From JALEFZ01 sp039817415 (GTDB lineage Bacteria > Bacteroidota > Bacteroidia > J057), in NCBI GenBank assembly GCA_039817415.1, contig JBCBVV010000013.1, forward strand, positions 62,001-126,000: a stretch of 64,000 nt of DNA. Reading direction: 5' to 3'. Below, one piece after another: positions 51,971 through 60,452 of the stretch. The position numbers were made by a program, and so were the translations under genes. Within the stretch, counting starts at the first letter, position 1. Every line of letters begins with the position of its first letter. The notes beneath the pieces are model-generated. The model had not been told where the DNA came from, did no database searches, and saw only the letters and a list, made by a program, of their open reading frames with translations.

Positions 51971-52704
51971 TGAATTCGGCAGGAGAGCATGACAATATGT
52001 TCTACCACCTTCAGGAAGTATCTGTAAAGCGGGATAAACGCCTTGTTCTGGATTGTATATCGCTCCGGATGGGTTCCCCCTCAACTATTATTATTGGGGC
52101 GAATGGAGGCGGAAAAACTACCCTGCTCATGACATTGGCAGGCTTGTTACCTTATGCGGGAAAAATCTCTCTGGGTACAAATGAAATATCTTCTTTCCCC
52201 CGAAAAAGAATGGCACAAATGGTTTCATTTGTGCCTCAGCTTTTTACCCCCTACTTGTCAATTTCCGTTCGAGATTTTATCCTATTAGGTAAATTTCCCA
52301 ATCTCAATTGGATGGGACAATTTGACCAAAAGGACAAAGAAGATGTTGACAGGATTCTACAAAGGCTGGAGATAGACCATTTAGCCGCTCAATCCATAGG
52401 GAAAACATCTGGCGGCGAGCTTCGCAAAATTTTACTTGCAAGAGCTATCGCTCAAAACACCCCTTATATACTTATGGATGAGCCCACACAGGGTCTTGAT
52501 CCCTTGCAGCAACAAAAATTCTACGGATTGGTTCCCCTCTTATTGGAAGAAAATAAGAAGGTCATCATGGTCGGGCATGATACGTCAGCCGTTCGTTCTG
52601 GCCAGTTTGATGTGGTGGCTATCAGAGGAGGACAGATTTGGTTTGAAGGAAAACCAGATAAACTCCCTACAAACTGGATTGAAGATCTATATAAGCCTTC
52701 ATGA
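51970..52704 (+). CDS. ABC transporter ATP-binding protein (FecE-like)
   Basis: A 244-residue ATPase: Walker A GANGGGKTTLL, Q-loop SFVPQLFTPYLSISVRDFI, signature TSGGELRK, Walker B YILMDEPTQGLD, H-loop VGHDTSAV. The order and the LFTPYLSISVRDFILLGK segment resemble iron-siderophore/cobalamin importers (FecE/BtuD), but no permease or binding protein is adjacent, so the partner is elsewhere or it is a repurposed ATPase. It starts at the DUF2795 stop; ATG at 51997 is an alternative start. It ends inside the convergent meaB stop region by 6 bp. Confidence 0.9.
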   Translation: MNSAGEHDNMFYHLQEVSVKRDKRLVLDCISLRMGSPSTIIIGANGGGKTTLLMTLAGLLPYAGKISLGTNEISSFPRKRMAQMVSFVPQLFTPYLSISVRDFILLGKFPNLNWMGQFDQKDKEDVDRILQRLEIDHLAAQSIGKTSGGELRKILLARAIAQNTPYILMDEPTQGLDPLQQQKFYGLVPLLLEENKKVIMVGHDTSAVRSGQFDVVAIRGGQIWFEGKPDKLPTNWIEDLYKPS

Positions 52705-53688
52705 GTTCCTCCATGTTTCTATCAAGCTCCGGGCTGCCTGAATAGGGGAAATTTGGCTTGTGTTGATCTGCTCGTAAATTTCCTCCAATTTACCTTCAGC
52801 CTGAACCTCCTTATAAAATATATCTAGAAGTGATTGTTTGATGCTATCCTCAAACCAGGTCCTCATTTGGAATCTTCTTTGGGCTTCCCAATAGCCATTT
52901 TTTTCTAGTTTTTCACGATAAGAAGTAAGCATAGACCAAATTTCATCCATGCCTTTTCCTTCTAGGGCGGAAGAAAGAAGTACTTTGGGAGTCCATTCAC
53001 TTTCTTTCCTAGCAAATAATCTTAGTGCTTGGGCATAAGTGGCTTTGGCTTCTCTTGCCTTAGGTAAAAAATTCCCATCACTTTTATTAATGGCGATGCT
53101 ATCAGCCATTTCCATAATTCCCTTTTTGATGCCTTGTAATTCATCTCCGGCATTGGGAAGCATCAACAAAAGGAAAAAATCAACCATGTCTCTCACCGCG
53201 GTTTCTGATTGTCCTACGCCCACAGTTTCTACTATGATCACATCAAAGCCAGCGGCTTCACACAGCAACAAGCTTTCTCTTGTCTTGGAAGCTACCCCGC
53301 CAAGCGTACCTGAGGTAGGAGAGGGGCGGATAAAGGCTAAGGGGTGGTGAGAAAGTCTGTTCATCCTTGTTTTGTCTCCTAGGATGCTTCCCTTGCTTTG
53401 CTGACTGGAGGGATCGATAGCCAAGACTGCTACTCTTATTCCTCTTTCTACTAGTAGAGACCCAAAGCTGTCAATAAAAGTGCTTTTGCCTACCCCAGGT
53501 ACACCGCTTATCCCTAGTCTAAAGCTCTTACCCGTAAAAGGCATACATGCTTGAATCAAGTCATCCGCAATCGCTCTGTCTGAGGGGAGGGTGCTTTCAA
53601 TGAGCGTAATGGCTCTACCAAGTACAGCCCGGTCTTGCTTGACAATTCCATCTTTGTAGGCTTCCGGTGAGAGGCGCTTTCTTCTCAT
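52699..53688 (-). CDS. meaB: MeaB-type GTPase (methylmalonyl-CoA mutase chaperone)
   Basis: A 329-residue G3E-family GTPase: G1 GISGVPGVGKSTFID, base-recognition and metal-site region VLAIDPSSQQSKGSILGDKTRMNRL, ETVGVGQSE, INKSDG. It protects and reloads cobalamin-dependent methylmalonyl-CoA mutase; the mutase genes are not in this window. Convergent with the ABC ATPase and 5 bp after the upstream lipoprotein gene, which probably belongs to the same transcript. Confidence 0.95.
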   Translation of the reverse strand: MRRKRLSPEAYKDGIVKQDRAVLGRAITLIESTLPSDRAIADDLIQACMPFTGKSFRLGISGVPGVGKSTFIDSFGSLLVERGIRVAVLAIDPSSQQSKGSILGDKTRMNRLSHHPLAFIRPSPTSGTLGGVASKTRESLLLCEAAGFDVIIVETVGVGQSETAVRDMVDFFLLLMLPNAGDELQGIKKGIMEMADSIAINKSDGNFLPKAREAKATYAQALRLFARKESEWTPKVLLSSALEGKGMDEIWSMLTSYREKLEKNGYWEAQRRFQMRTWFEDSIKQSLLDIFYKEVQAEGKLEEIYEQINTSQISPIQAARSLIETWRNS

Positions 53689-53693
53689 GTCTA

Positions 53694-54179
53694 TTATTGA
53701 GTCAAGGGAACTTTGATATAGACCTTTTTCACCATACCATGTCTCCCTCGTGCACCTATGATAAGGGTGTCTTGGGTCGTTTTAATTAATTGGTATTGCT
53801 GATTCCAATACACTTTTTGTGGGGAATTTTCTTCCGGACGATCCTTGAAGTTTTTTCTTTGGTATAAAAAGGAAATGAGGTCTTTTTCAGAGGATACATT
53901 CCACTTGCCTTCATAGAAGTTATATCTGTCAAACTCGACAAACTCCCCATTGTTAAAAAAGAAGAGACCTGGATTGAAAGTGGTATCTGCATGGATATAG
54001 GTTCCTCCATTGTAAGGATCCAGCATGTAGCATAACTCGTACTTGGCTGCACTAGAGGGCTTATCGATCAATAAATTGGCCGATTGCTTCTTCCCAAGAA
54101 GGCCTTTAGCCTTGGGAGTACAGGCAGTTAAGCCTAAAAAAATAAGTAAAAGCCCTGATAACCAGTATGGTTTATGCAT
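53694..54179 (-). CDS. Small lipoprotein of unknown function
   Basis: A 161-residue lipoprotein: signal with lipobox LTAC (LLLIFLGLTAC), then beta-rich sequence (YELCYMLDPYNGGTYIH, GKWNVSSEKDLISFLYQRKNF, QQYQLIKTTQDTLIIGARGRHG) of lipocalin-like character. It is transcribed before meaB with a 5-bp gap. Family not recognised. Confidence 0.82.
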   Translation of the reverse strand: MHKPYWLSGLLLIFLGLTACTPKAKGLLGKKQSANLLIDKPSSAAKYELCYMLDPYNGGTYIHADTTFNPGLFFFNNGEFVEFDRYNFYEGKWNVSSEKDLISFLYQRKNFKDRPEENSPQKVYWNQQYQLIKTTQDTLIIGARGRHGMVKKVYIKVPLTQ

Positions 54180-54227
54180 CTCCTCTTAATTTTTGACAAA
54201 ATAATACTGTTTTTGCTTATTTCAAGC

Positions 54228-54752
54228 ATGCTAAAGGTACTTTACATTCATGGCTTAGATAGCTCGCCTAATTCGGAGAGAATGAATTTTCTTCAAGAAC
54301 TTGGCCATACAGTCTTTGCCCTTCATATAGACTATAGAAACGAACCCAAGACACTTGAGTTACTTTCTGCTGAAATAGAAGAAAATGGAATCAACTATAT
54401 AGTAGGCAGTTCTTTAGGAGGATATCTGGGGTTTTGGTTATCCGAAAAGTATGATCTCCCAGCCTTATTGTTCAATCCAGCCATGGAAAAAGGGGAAGCT
54501 GAAGTGAAACTCGGAAGCAAGACTACTCGTACCTATTCTCCCAAGTGGATTGTTATTGGAGACCTGGATGATACAGTTGAGCCAGATACTAGCTGGAAGA
54601 TGCTTTCTTCAATGTCCAACTCTGACACATGGCTAAGAATGATTCGATGCCAATGGCTTGGGCACCAAATTGACATTCAGACCTACAGGGATAGTTGTTT
54701 TTTTGCTGGATTGCATCTCAATTCCACTCATGATAGCCAAGGTAAAGTGTAA
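54228..54752 (+). CDS. YqiA/UPF0227-type small esterase
   Basis: A 174-residue alpha/beta hydrolase: YIHGLDSSPNSERM at the N-terminus, nucleophile in YIVGSSLGGYLGFWL, Asp in GDLDDTV, and a C-terminal His in WLGHQID. The size and 'HGLDSSPNS' start match the small YqiA-type esterases with thioesterase-like activity. Start 54228 was taken because the 54174 frame overlaps the divergent lipoprotein gene and adds a non-family N-terminus. Confidence 0.85.
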   Translation: MLKVLYIHGLDSSPNSERMNFLQELGHTVFALHIDYRNEPKTLELLSAEIEENGINYIVGSSLGGYLGFWLSEKYDLPALLFNPAMEKGEAEVKLGSKTTRTYSPKWIVIGDLDDTVEPDTSWKMLSSMSNSDTWLRMIRCQWLGHQIDIQTYRDSCFFAGLHLNSTHDSQGKV

Positions 54753-54813
54753 CCTTGTTACGCTGCTTCATTTTTATTCTATACCTTCGGCAGAAATCTT
54801 GAATGAATAGCAC

Positions 54814-55350
54814 ATGGATACAATAACTTTGATTGGGGAAATACTCAAGTACGTTCTACCTGCAGCTTTGGTCCTGGTAGGAATTAGGATGGTACAAATG
54901 AATCAGGAGAAAAAGGTAGAAGCTGAGCATAAGCTCAAACTCAGAACTGATGTGATGCGAGACCATTTGCCCTTGAAGCTGGCCGCTTACGAACGAGCTG
55001 TTTTGTTTCTGGAAAGAATTTCTCCTGAGCATTTACTCATGCGTGAGACGGGGGTAGGCATGAACACTGCCCAATACAGATCTTCGTTGATCAAGGATAT
55101 TAGACAAGAATTTGAGCATAACTTGGCGCAGCAAATCTATATTCACCCACAGGCTTGGGATGGATTGATTGAGGCTAAGAATTATGCAATTCAAAGCATA
55201 CTCGAAGAATCTGAGCAGTTATCTCCAGAATCTAAAGGCCAAGAACTGGCCTCCCGGCTTCTCAATAGGTATTCTAAATTGGAAAATAGTCCTATTAGAA
55301 ATGCCATTCTGATGTTAAAAAGTGATATTGGGCAATACTTTTTGGTTTAG
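54814..55350 (+). CDS. Conserved Bacteroidota protein with N-terminal membrane anchor
   Basis: A 178-residue protein: one N-terminal span (LKYVLPAALVLVGIRMVQM) and a long helical cytoplasmic part (LPLKLAAYERAVLFLERISPEHLLMRE, IRQEFEHNLAQQIYIHPQAWDGL). It resembles a DUF family common beside dnaA-linked or membrane genes in Bacteroidota (DUF7935-like), from memory. Function unknown. It precedes the presumed origin region and dnaA. Confidence 0.8.
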   Translation: MDTITLIGEILKYVLPAALVLVGIRMVQMNQEKKVEAEHKLKLRTDVMRDHLPLKLAAYERAVLFLERISPEHLLMRETGVGMNTAQYRSSLIKDIRQEFEHNLAQQIYIHPQAWDGLIEAKNYAIQSILEESEQLSPESKGQELASRLLNRYSKLENSPIRNAILMLKSDIGQYFLV

Positions 55351-55820
55351 GAGAAATACGATTTGCTAATTTTTTTTGCAACCCTCTCTTTTTTTTATCG
55401 TAGAAATATAACATGCGGTAGTATAGTCGCATATCACCTGATTTTGGAAAGTCATGAGCGACCGACCAGTTTCAGGTAATCAATACCAATAATTGAATTA
55501 AAATTTTTGTATTTGAATTTTAATTTAATGTTATGAGGTCAATGTGCTTGTTTTCAGTGCTTTATCTGGATATTATTAGGGCGTTCTGATATTTCATAAC
55601 ATTTACTTAAAGGCAAATTACCTGTTTTTGAAGCAGTTATGGTAAGTATTTGGTAAACAGCCGCCTAGTGTGGTTTTGAGGATTCTGTAAAAAAAATATG
55701 TTACACAACTTTTTTTTTCAATAATAAATTGAGACTTTTATCCTTACGCCAAAGGGAAAAAGGCAATATTATTCTGTTTTTTTAGTTTTTTATACAAACA
55801 CTTTTAGCCAAGGTGAAATA
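55351..55820. other. AT-rich region upstream of dnaA, weak origin candidate
   Basis: No gene. The region has long A/T runs and an inverted repeat AATTAAAATT / AATTTTAATT near 55495-55527. TTATACAAA (55790-55798) is one mismatch from the DnaA box TTATnCACA; TTATCCTTA at about 55737 is two off. I do not see a cluster of perfect boxes, so origin status is open. Confidence 0.3.
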
Positions 55821-57257
55821 ATGACAGCGTCTCACGTTGACACATGGAATCGGTGTCTCCAAATGATCCAAAAGGAGCTTGCTCCACAGAGCTATGATAC
55901 GTGGTTTCGACCCATCAAGCCTGTAAAGCTAGACCGCAAGGTACTTACCCTGGAAGTTCCCAGCCAATTTTTCTATGAATGGTTAGAAGATCACTATGTG
56001 AACCTTCTTAAAAAAGCCATTCATCAACAACTTGGCCCGGACGGACGTTTGGAATACGCCATCGTAATTGACACTGGACAACCTAATGGCAATGGCACAA
56101 CCGTAAAGGTTCCTACTTCTCCCCAATCTGTAAAGACCTCTGCAAAAGCCCTCCAACATCAACTTGAAGTTCAAAGGCCCGTTCCCAATCCTTTTGTGAT
56201 TCCTGGAATACGCAAACTTGAAGTTGAATCAAATTTAAACCCGGCTTTTAGCTTTGAATCCTATGTAGAAGGAGACTGTAACAGACTCGCCAGAGCTGCG
56301 AGTTATGCCGTTGCCAACAAACCCGGTGTAACAGCCTACAACCCCTTATTTATATATGGTGGGGTAGGACTGGGGAAAAGCCACCTCCTTCAAGCCATAG
56401 GAAACAAAATTAAAGAAATGCACCCCAAGCGTGCTGTCTTATATGTTTCCTCTGAACGCTTCATCAACCAGTTTGTAGAAGCCGTTCGTAAAGGCACAGT
56501 AAATGATTTCATGAATTTCTATCAGTTAATAGATGTATTATTGGTAGATGATATTCAGTTCCTATCTGGAAAGGAAAAGACACAGGAAAACTTCTTCCAC
56601 GTCTTTAACCACTTACGCCAGTCGGGAAAGCAAATCGTTTTAGCCTCTGATCGTTCCCCCAATGATATGGAAGGAATGGAAGAGCGTCTGTTGTCTAGGT
56701 TTAAATGGGGGTTAAGTGCCAGCTTACAGGTACCTGATTTCGAAACACGAAAGCAGATCCTGAAGAGCAAGATGTACCAAAATGGAATCGAACTTCCGGA
56801 AGAGGTTGTAGAGTTTATCGCTCATAACATTACTTCTAATATCCGCGAGCTTGAAGGTGCCTTGATCAGTTTGCTAGCTCAATCAAGTCTTAATGGACAA
56901 GATGTTGACCTACAACTGGCCAAATCTATGCTTCAAAACTTTGTCGATTCGGTAAGCAGAGAAATCACCATAGAATCTATCCAGAAAATAGTAGGTGAAC
57001 ACTTTTCTGTTGAAGTAGAATTGATGAAAGCCAAAACACGTAAGCGCCAAATCGTTCAGGCAAGACAAATTGCAATGTTCTTTGCCAAAGAATTGACCAG
57101 GCACTCACTGAAATCGATCGGTTTACATTTTGGCGGTAGAGATCACTCCACCGTTATCCATGCTTTGCAAACGGTAAATGACCTCATCGCTACCGATAAG
57201 TATTTCAAGCAAAGTGTTACGGAAATTCGTAAGCGAATTACCCTTGAGCTTGGATAA
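55821..57257 (+). CDS. dnaA: Chromosomal replication initiator DnaA
   Basis: A 478-residue initiator. Domain I about 1-80 (TWNRCLQMIQKELAPQSYDTWFRPI), variable domain II, AAA+ domain III with Walker A GGVGLGKSHLLQA (Lys186) and Walker B VLLVDDIQFLSG, and domain IV with GGRDHSTVIHAL at the DNA-binding helix. AAGGTG lies just upstream of the ATG at 55821. A strong terminator follows at 57277. Confidence 0.98.
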   Translation: MTASHVDTWNRCLQMIQKELAPQSYDTWFRPIKPVKLDRKVLTLEVPSQFFYEWLEDHYVNLLKKAIHQQLGPDGRLEYAIVIDTGQPNGNGTTVKVPTSPQSVKTSAKALQHQLEVQRPVPNPFVIPGIRKLEVESNLNPAFSFESYVEGDCNRLARAASYAVANKPGVTAYNPLFIYGGVGLGKSHLLQAIGNKIKEMHPKRAVLYVSSERFINQFVEAVRKGTVNDFMNFYQLIDVLLVDDIQFLSGKEKTQENFFHVFNHLRQSGKQIVLASDRSPNDMEGMEERLLSRFKWGLSASLQVPDFETRKQILKSKMYQNGIELPEEVVEFIAHNITSNIRELEGALISLLAQSSLNGQDVDLQLAKSMLQNFVDSVSREITIESIQKIVGEHFSVEVELMKAKTRKRQIVQARQIAMFFAKELTRHSLKSIGLHFGGRDHSTVIHALQTVNDLIATDKYFKQSVTEIRKRITLELG

Positions 57258-57276
57258 ACATCCGTCAAAATATATT

Positions 57277-57322
57277 AAAACAGCTTTGTTGTCCGTTTTC
57301 AACAAAGCTGTTTTCTTTTTTA
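57277..57322 (+). terminator. Terminator after dnaA
   Basis: Perfect 15-bp stem AAAACAGCTTTGTTG (57277-57291) / CAACAAAGCTGTTTT (57300-57314) followed by CTTTTTTAA. Confidence 0.93.
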
Positions 57323-57397
57323 AGGTAGATGGAAACTATCTACATTTGATTAGTGAAGAAGTTTTATTCTCCCTACTTTTAAACAAAGGCAATCGAT

Positions 57398-57556
57398 ATG
57401 AAGAAATCTTTTATTCTCCTCCTAATCGTTGTATTCGTTGGCGGTATTTTCCTCTCCTCATGCCGTATGCTCAAAGGGGATCCTAGGAAAAACTGTAATC
57501 ATCCTAAGCATGGTCAGTACATGCGCGAGGTTCAGATGAAGCGTATGAAAGGATAG
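57398..57556 (+). CDS. Small lipoprotein (52 aa)
   Basis: A 52-residue frame with its own ATG: signal KKSFILLLIVVFVGGIFLSSC (lipobox LSSC at Cys22), then a short, basic mature part with one further Cys and two His (RKNCNHPKHGQYMREVQ). It ends 4 bp before the convergent hydrolase. Lipoproteins of this layout (a '..NCNHP.HG.YM..' tail) are familiar from Bacteroidota. Function unknown; Cys/His could bind metal. Confidence 0.7.
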   Translation: MKKSFILLLIVVFVGGIFLSSCRMLKGDPRKNCNHPKHGQYMREVQMKRMKG

Positions 57557-57560
57557 GCAG

Positions 57561-58556
57561 TTAAGGCTTATCTACTTTTACCTTCAAATGGTCAGTTTGA
57601 TAAGAGGATTGGAGAGCAATCAGGTAATCCCCCTGTTGTGGGACCTTGATAATGGCTACCCCTTCAGGATTTCTCACTACTCTGATCAAAATTCCACGCT
57701 GATTATAGACGCTTATCTTTTTCACCAATTGTAAGGCGTGAACATTTTGGATACTAACATTCAAGCCCCTTACATTAACAACAGGTTGTTTCTCCTGTTT
57801 CTTCCTCTCAAGCATCTTATTCTCCTTCCAAACAAATTCTGGCTTGTTACAGGAGGCATTGAATAGCCACTGGAAAGCTTGTGTCAAATACTCATTTCTG
57901 TAAGGGAAAGTAAATGAATGCCCTGTATGAGGAATGATTACGGACTGGACGCATGCTCCAGATTGATTGAGAATTTTTTGTAGCGGATAGAATTTGTAAG
58001 GCAGTTGATCTCTTTGCCCCTGAATAAGGTAACAAGGGAGGTTGAAGCATTTTCCAAAGTCTTTCCTTGACAAAGGAAGATTGTGATAGTTTACCCCCAT
58101 TAAGATCAAACCATTGATAAAGTTTCTGTGCCTGACAGCCATTTTCAAGGCCGAACGACTCCCCCAACTAAAACCCAAAGCATATATACAATTGGGCTGT
58201 ATGCCGTACTTTACGAGCATCTCACGGGTCAATTTTTTGGCAAAATCCAGCTCAGCTTCACTATCGGTTTTTCCATCCGTCCCTCCATTTGGGCAGATTA
58301 GAATTACTTGATTGGCTTCTGCAAAATTTTCGAGGGAATCTCTCCAGCTATCTGCATTCCACTTAAGGGAGTTGAGAGGATGAAATGCGATGACTACTGA
58401 CATGGTTTTCCCTTTTTCATATGAAGAAGGGAAATAAAGCGCGTAACGTTTCTGGACAACGCCTTGTTGGCGAAACAAACCATACTTTTTAGTTTGGCCA
58501 GAAACCTGGATGCAGAACAAGGTAAGTACAAAAAGTCCTATAAACTTATTCAGCAT
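57561..58556 (-). CDS. Secreted PHB-depolymerase/feruloyl-esterase-like hydrolase with T9SS-like tail
   Basis: A 331-residue protein: signal peptide (MLNKFIGLFVLTLFCIQVSGQ), alpha/beta hydrolase domain (YALYFPSSYEKG, ICPNGGTDGKTDSEAELDF, nucleophile in ALGFSWGSRSALKM, His in IPHTGHSFTFPY), then about 75 residues of beta structure (KKISVYNQRGILIRVVRNP ... GDYLIALQSSYQTDHLKVKVDKP) that resembles a type A sorting domain. Start 58556 is supported by a perfect -7 box at 58602-58609, which would overlap the alternative ATG 58604. Substrate unknown. Confidence 0.88.
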   Translation of the reverse strand: MLNKFIGLFVLTLFCIQVSGQTKKYGLFRQQGVVQKRYALYFPSSYEKGKTMSVVIAFHPLNSLKWNADSWRDSLENFAEANQVILICPNGGTDGKTDSEAELDFAKKLTREMLVKYGIQPNCIYALGFSWGSRSALKMAVRHRNFINGLILMGVNYHNLPLSRKDFGKCFNLPCYLIQGQRDQLPYKFYPLQKILNQSGACVQSVIIPHTGHSFTFPYRNEYLTQAFQWLFNASCNKPEFVWKENKMLERKKQEKQPVVNVRGLNVSIQNVHALQLVKKISVYNQRGILIRVVRNPEGVAIIKVPQQGDYLIALQSSYQTDHLKVKVDKP

Positions 58557-58601
58557 AGAAAAGGAACTTGAGGGTTTCAGGGGCTGCTGCCTCCAGGTAC
58601 C

Positions 58602-58609
58602 CAAAAGTA
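58602..58609 (-). promoter_or_regulatory. -7 promoter box (TACTTTTG) of the secreted hydrolase gene
   Basis: Exact match to TAnnTTTG on the minus strand, about 40 nt before the ATG at 58556. No TTG is found 20 nt further upstream, so only half of the promoter is recognisable. Confidence 0.35.
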
Positions 58610-58969
58610 GTCATGATACAGTGCGAAAATTATCCGTGAGTCGAAATAAACTTACAAAGGCAAATTATAGGGGAATTATGTTTCTACAACTAAGCCTGAA
58701 TAAAGAATCGTTCTTGAGTAGAAAATCTTAACCTGTTGTAGAAAAGGAAATCACGGTAAGGATGCATCTGGAAATCATTGATTCCTCTTCTCAATTGACT
58801 TTTTTGAACAGTAATTTAGGTTATTTTTATTCTGGTTAAGTGGAATATAGTTGCTGTATATGAAAGATATATATGATAGTAAATTAATGTAAGGTTGAAT
58901 TATTAATTTTAATTCAACCTTACAATTCTTCAAATGAAGGAGAGAAACTTACGTGATCAGTTGGTTTAT
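58610..58969. other. Intergenic region with a long perfect inverted repeat
   Basis: No gene seen. GTAAGGTTGAATTA (58889-58902) / TAATTCAACCTTAC (58910-58923) is a perfect 14-bp inverted repeat with a 7-nt loop, 47 bp after the minus-strand T9SS gene, without a clear T-run on either side; probably its transcription end. Confidence 0.5.
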
Positions 58970-60253
58970 CTAGGGCCTGAATATTTTGGCATTTCGCTTA
59001 TTTTTCCCAGAACCTGCTTGAAGCAAATACACTCCTCTATTCAGCTTTTCAAAAGGAATATTGAGGCGCTGACCTCTCATCATCGTACTGTATATAAGTC
59101 TTCCTTGTAAATCGAACACTTGGACTGGAGTAGGCAGAATCTGATAAGCAGGACGGCTTAGGGCCCATTCTTCTTCAAGTGTTGCTACTGACCAATCTTC
59201 TTCCAACTCAATTTCAGGTATGCTGGTGATCACATTTATGAAGTTTGCAACTGGTCTTACAGGAACGAGTTGGCCTTGTCTATCAATCACCACAACATCT
59301 TCTAGCTTGAAGTTCATGGTTTCAATTCCTGCTTTTTTAGCGATGATCTCGTCAATCACTACAATGATCTCAGCTAATTTTCCGAAACCGCTTATGCCAA
59401 TGCTGTCAAATCTGGTGATCCCTATATCAACGATCTGCTTATCGTAAAAGGCCTTGTCAACGGTAAGAATCTCAGGCTGCTGTCCTAATACAGATTGGTT
59501 GTAGTTTACTTGAACCGATCCAGAATCAATAGCTACTCCTTCAAGGGTCAAGCTAAAAGCAATTCCGTGTAGATCAACAAATTGGTTTACGACCGTTCCG
59601 AAGAGGACGGTTGCAACGACGGTATCTCCTGGCTGAGCGTTGGCTCCATTAAACTGAACATACAAAGGAGAACCATTAGGAGAGGTGGGCTGTCCTGACG
59701 TGCTAGGTGTGAGGTAATTCTTCTCAATGGGAAGAATATCGTTTGTATCAATAAGGCCGTTGCCGTCCCCATCGACATGTGCGAAATCTATTCCAGCGTG
59801 ATGAATGGCCCAAGAATGAGCGGGTTGACCTATCCAGTTTGTATGCGCATTTGGCCTTACATAGCCAGTATGACCATAGGCAAGACCAAGATTTAGGATA
59901 TCCTGATTGTTAGCTGCGCCATCACCATTTGCATCACCAGGCCAAACACATTCATCAAGTGCATGTATAAAAACAGTAGCTGAGTCTACTTCTCCTGTGC
60001 CGTCTGTTACTATTACTTGATATTCATACAAAGTCTGGGTAGGGAGAATGGTCAGAACAGAATCTTGAGTTCCGTCGGACCAGTCATAGGTATAAGGAGC
60101 CTGTCCGCCTGTGACTGAAGGTCCAATTTCGAACCCTTCATTGATACAGGCATGGATTGTATCCGCAGGAAATTCAACAGATAAAGATTGCCCGTGAAGG
60201 GTCGTAATTCCGGCGACTATGTAGCAAAGGATGAGGTATAGCAGTCTTTGCAT
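58970..60253 (-). CDS. T9SS surface protein with dockerin-like calcium repeats and cohesin-like domain
   Basis: A 427-residue secreted protein: signal peptide ending HGQ; a PKD/Ig-like domain with GGQAPYTYDWSDGTQDS (about 45-95); two dockerin/EF-hand-type repeats, GDANGDGAANNQDILNLG (about 106-123) and VDGDGNGLIDTNDILPIE (160-177), separated by about 35 residues; a beta-sandwich about 195-340 resembling cohesin (VQFNGANAQPGDTVVATVLFG, FGKLAEIIVVID); and a type A sorting domain at the C-terminus. Possibly a surface adhesin or scaffold. It has no adjacent partner. Confidence 0.87.
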   Translation of the reverse strand: MQRLLYLILCYIVAGITTLHGQSLSVEFPADTIHACINEGFEIGPSVTGGQAPYTYDWSDGTQDSVLTILPTQTLYEYQVIVTDGTGEVDSATVFIHALDECVWPGDANGDGAANNQDILNLGLAYGHTGYVRPNAHTNWIGQPAHSWAIHHAGIDFAHVDGDGNGLIDTNDILPIEKNYLTPSTSGQPTSPNGSPLYVQFNGANAQPGDTVVATVLFGTVVNQFVDLHGIAFSLTLEGVAIDSGSVQVNYNQSVLGQQPEILTVDKAFYDKQIVDIGITRFDSIGISGFGKLAEIIVVIDEIIAKKAGIETMNFKLEDVVVIDRQGQLVPVRPVANFINVITSIPEIELEEDWSVATLEEEWALSRPAYQILPTPVQVFDLQGRLIYSTMMRGQRLNIPFEKLNRGVYLLQAGSGKNKRNAKIFRP

Positions 60254-60452
60254 AGCAAAATGGGTGAGGTTATTTGGTCTTTGATGTATTTACACCTTAA
60301 TAAATAGACATTTGGGGGATTTTGTTTATTGTCATATGATACGAATTAGACGATTTCTGAGAATAAAATATCATAGGCGATAAACAAATAGACTGATAAT
60401 CAGTTTTTAAAACCATAAGTCCCATTATACTTCTGGACAGTATGAAAATATT

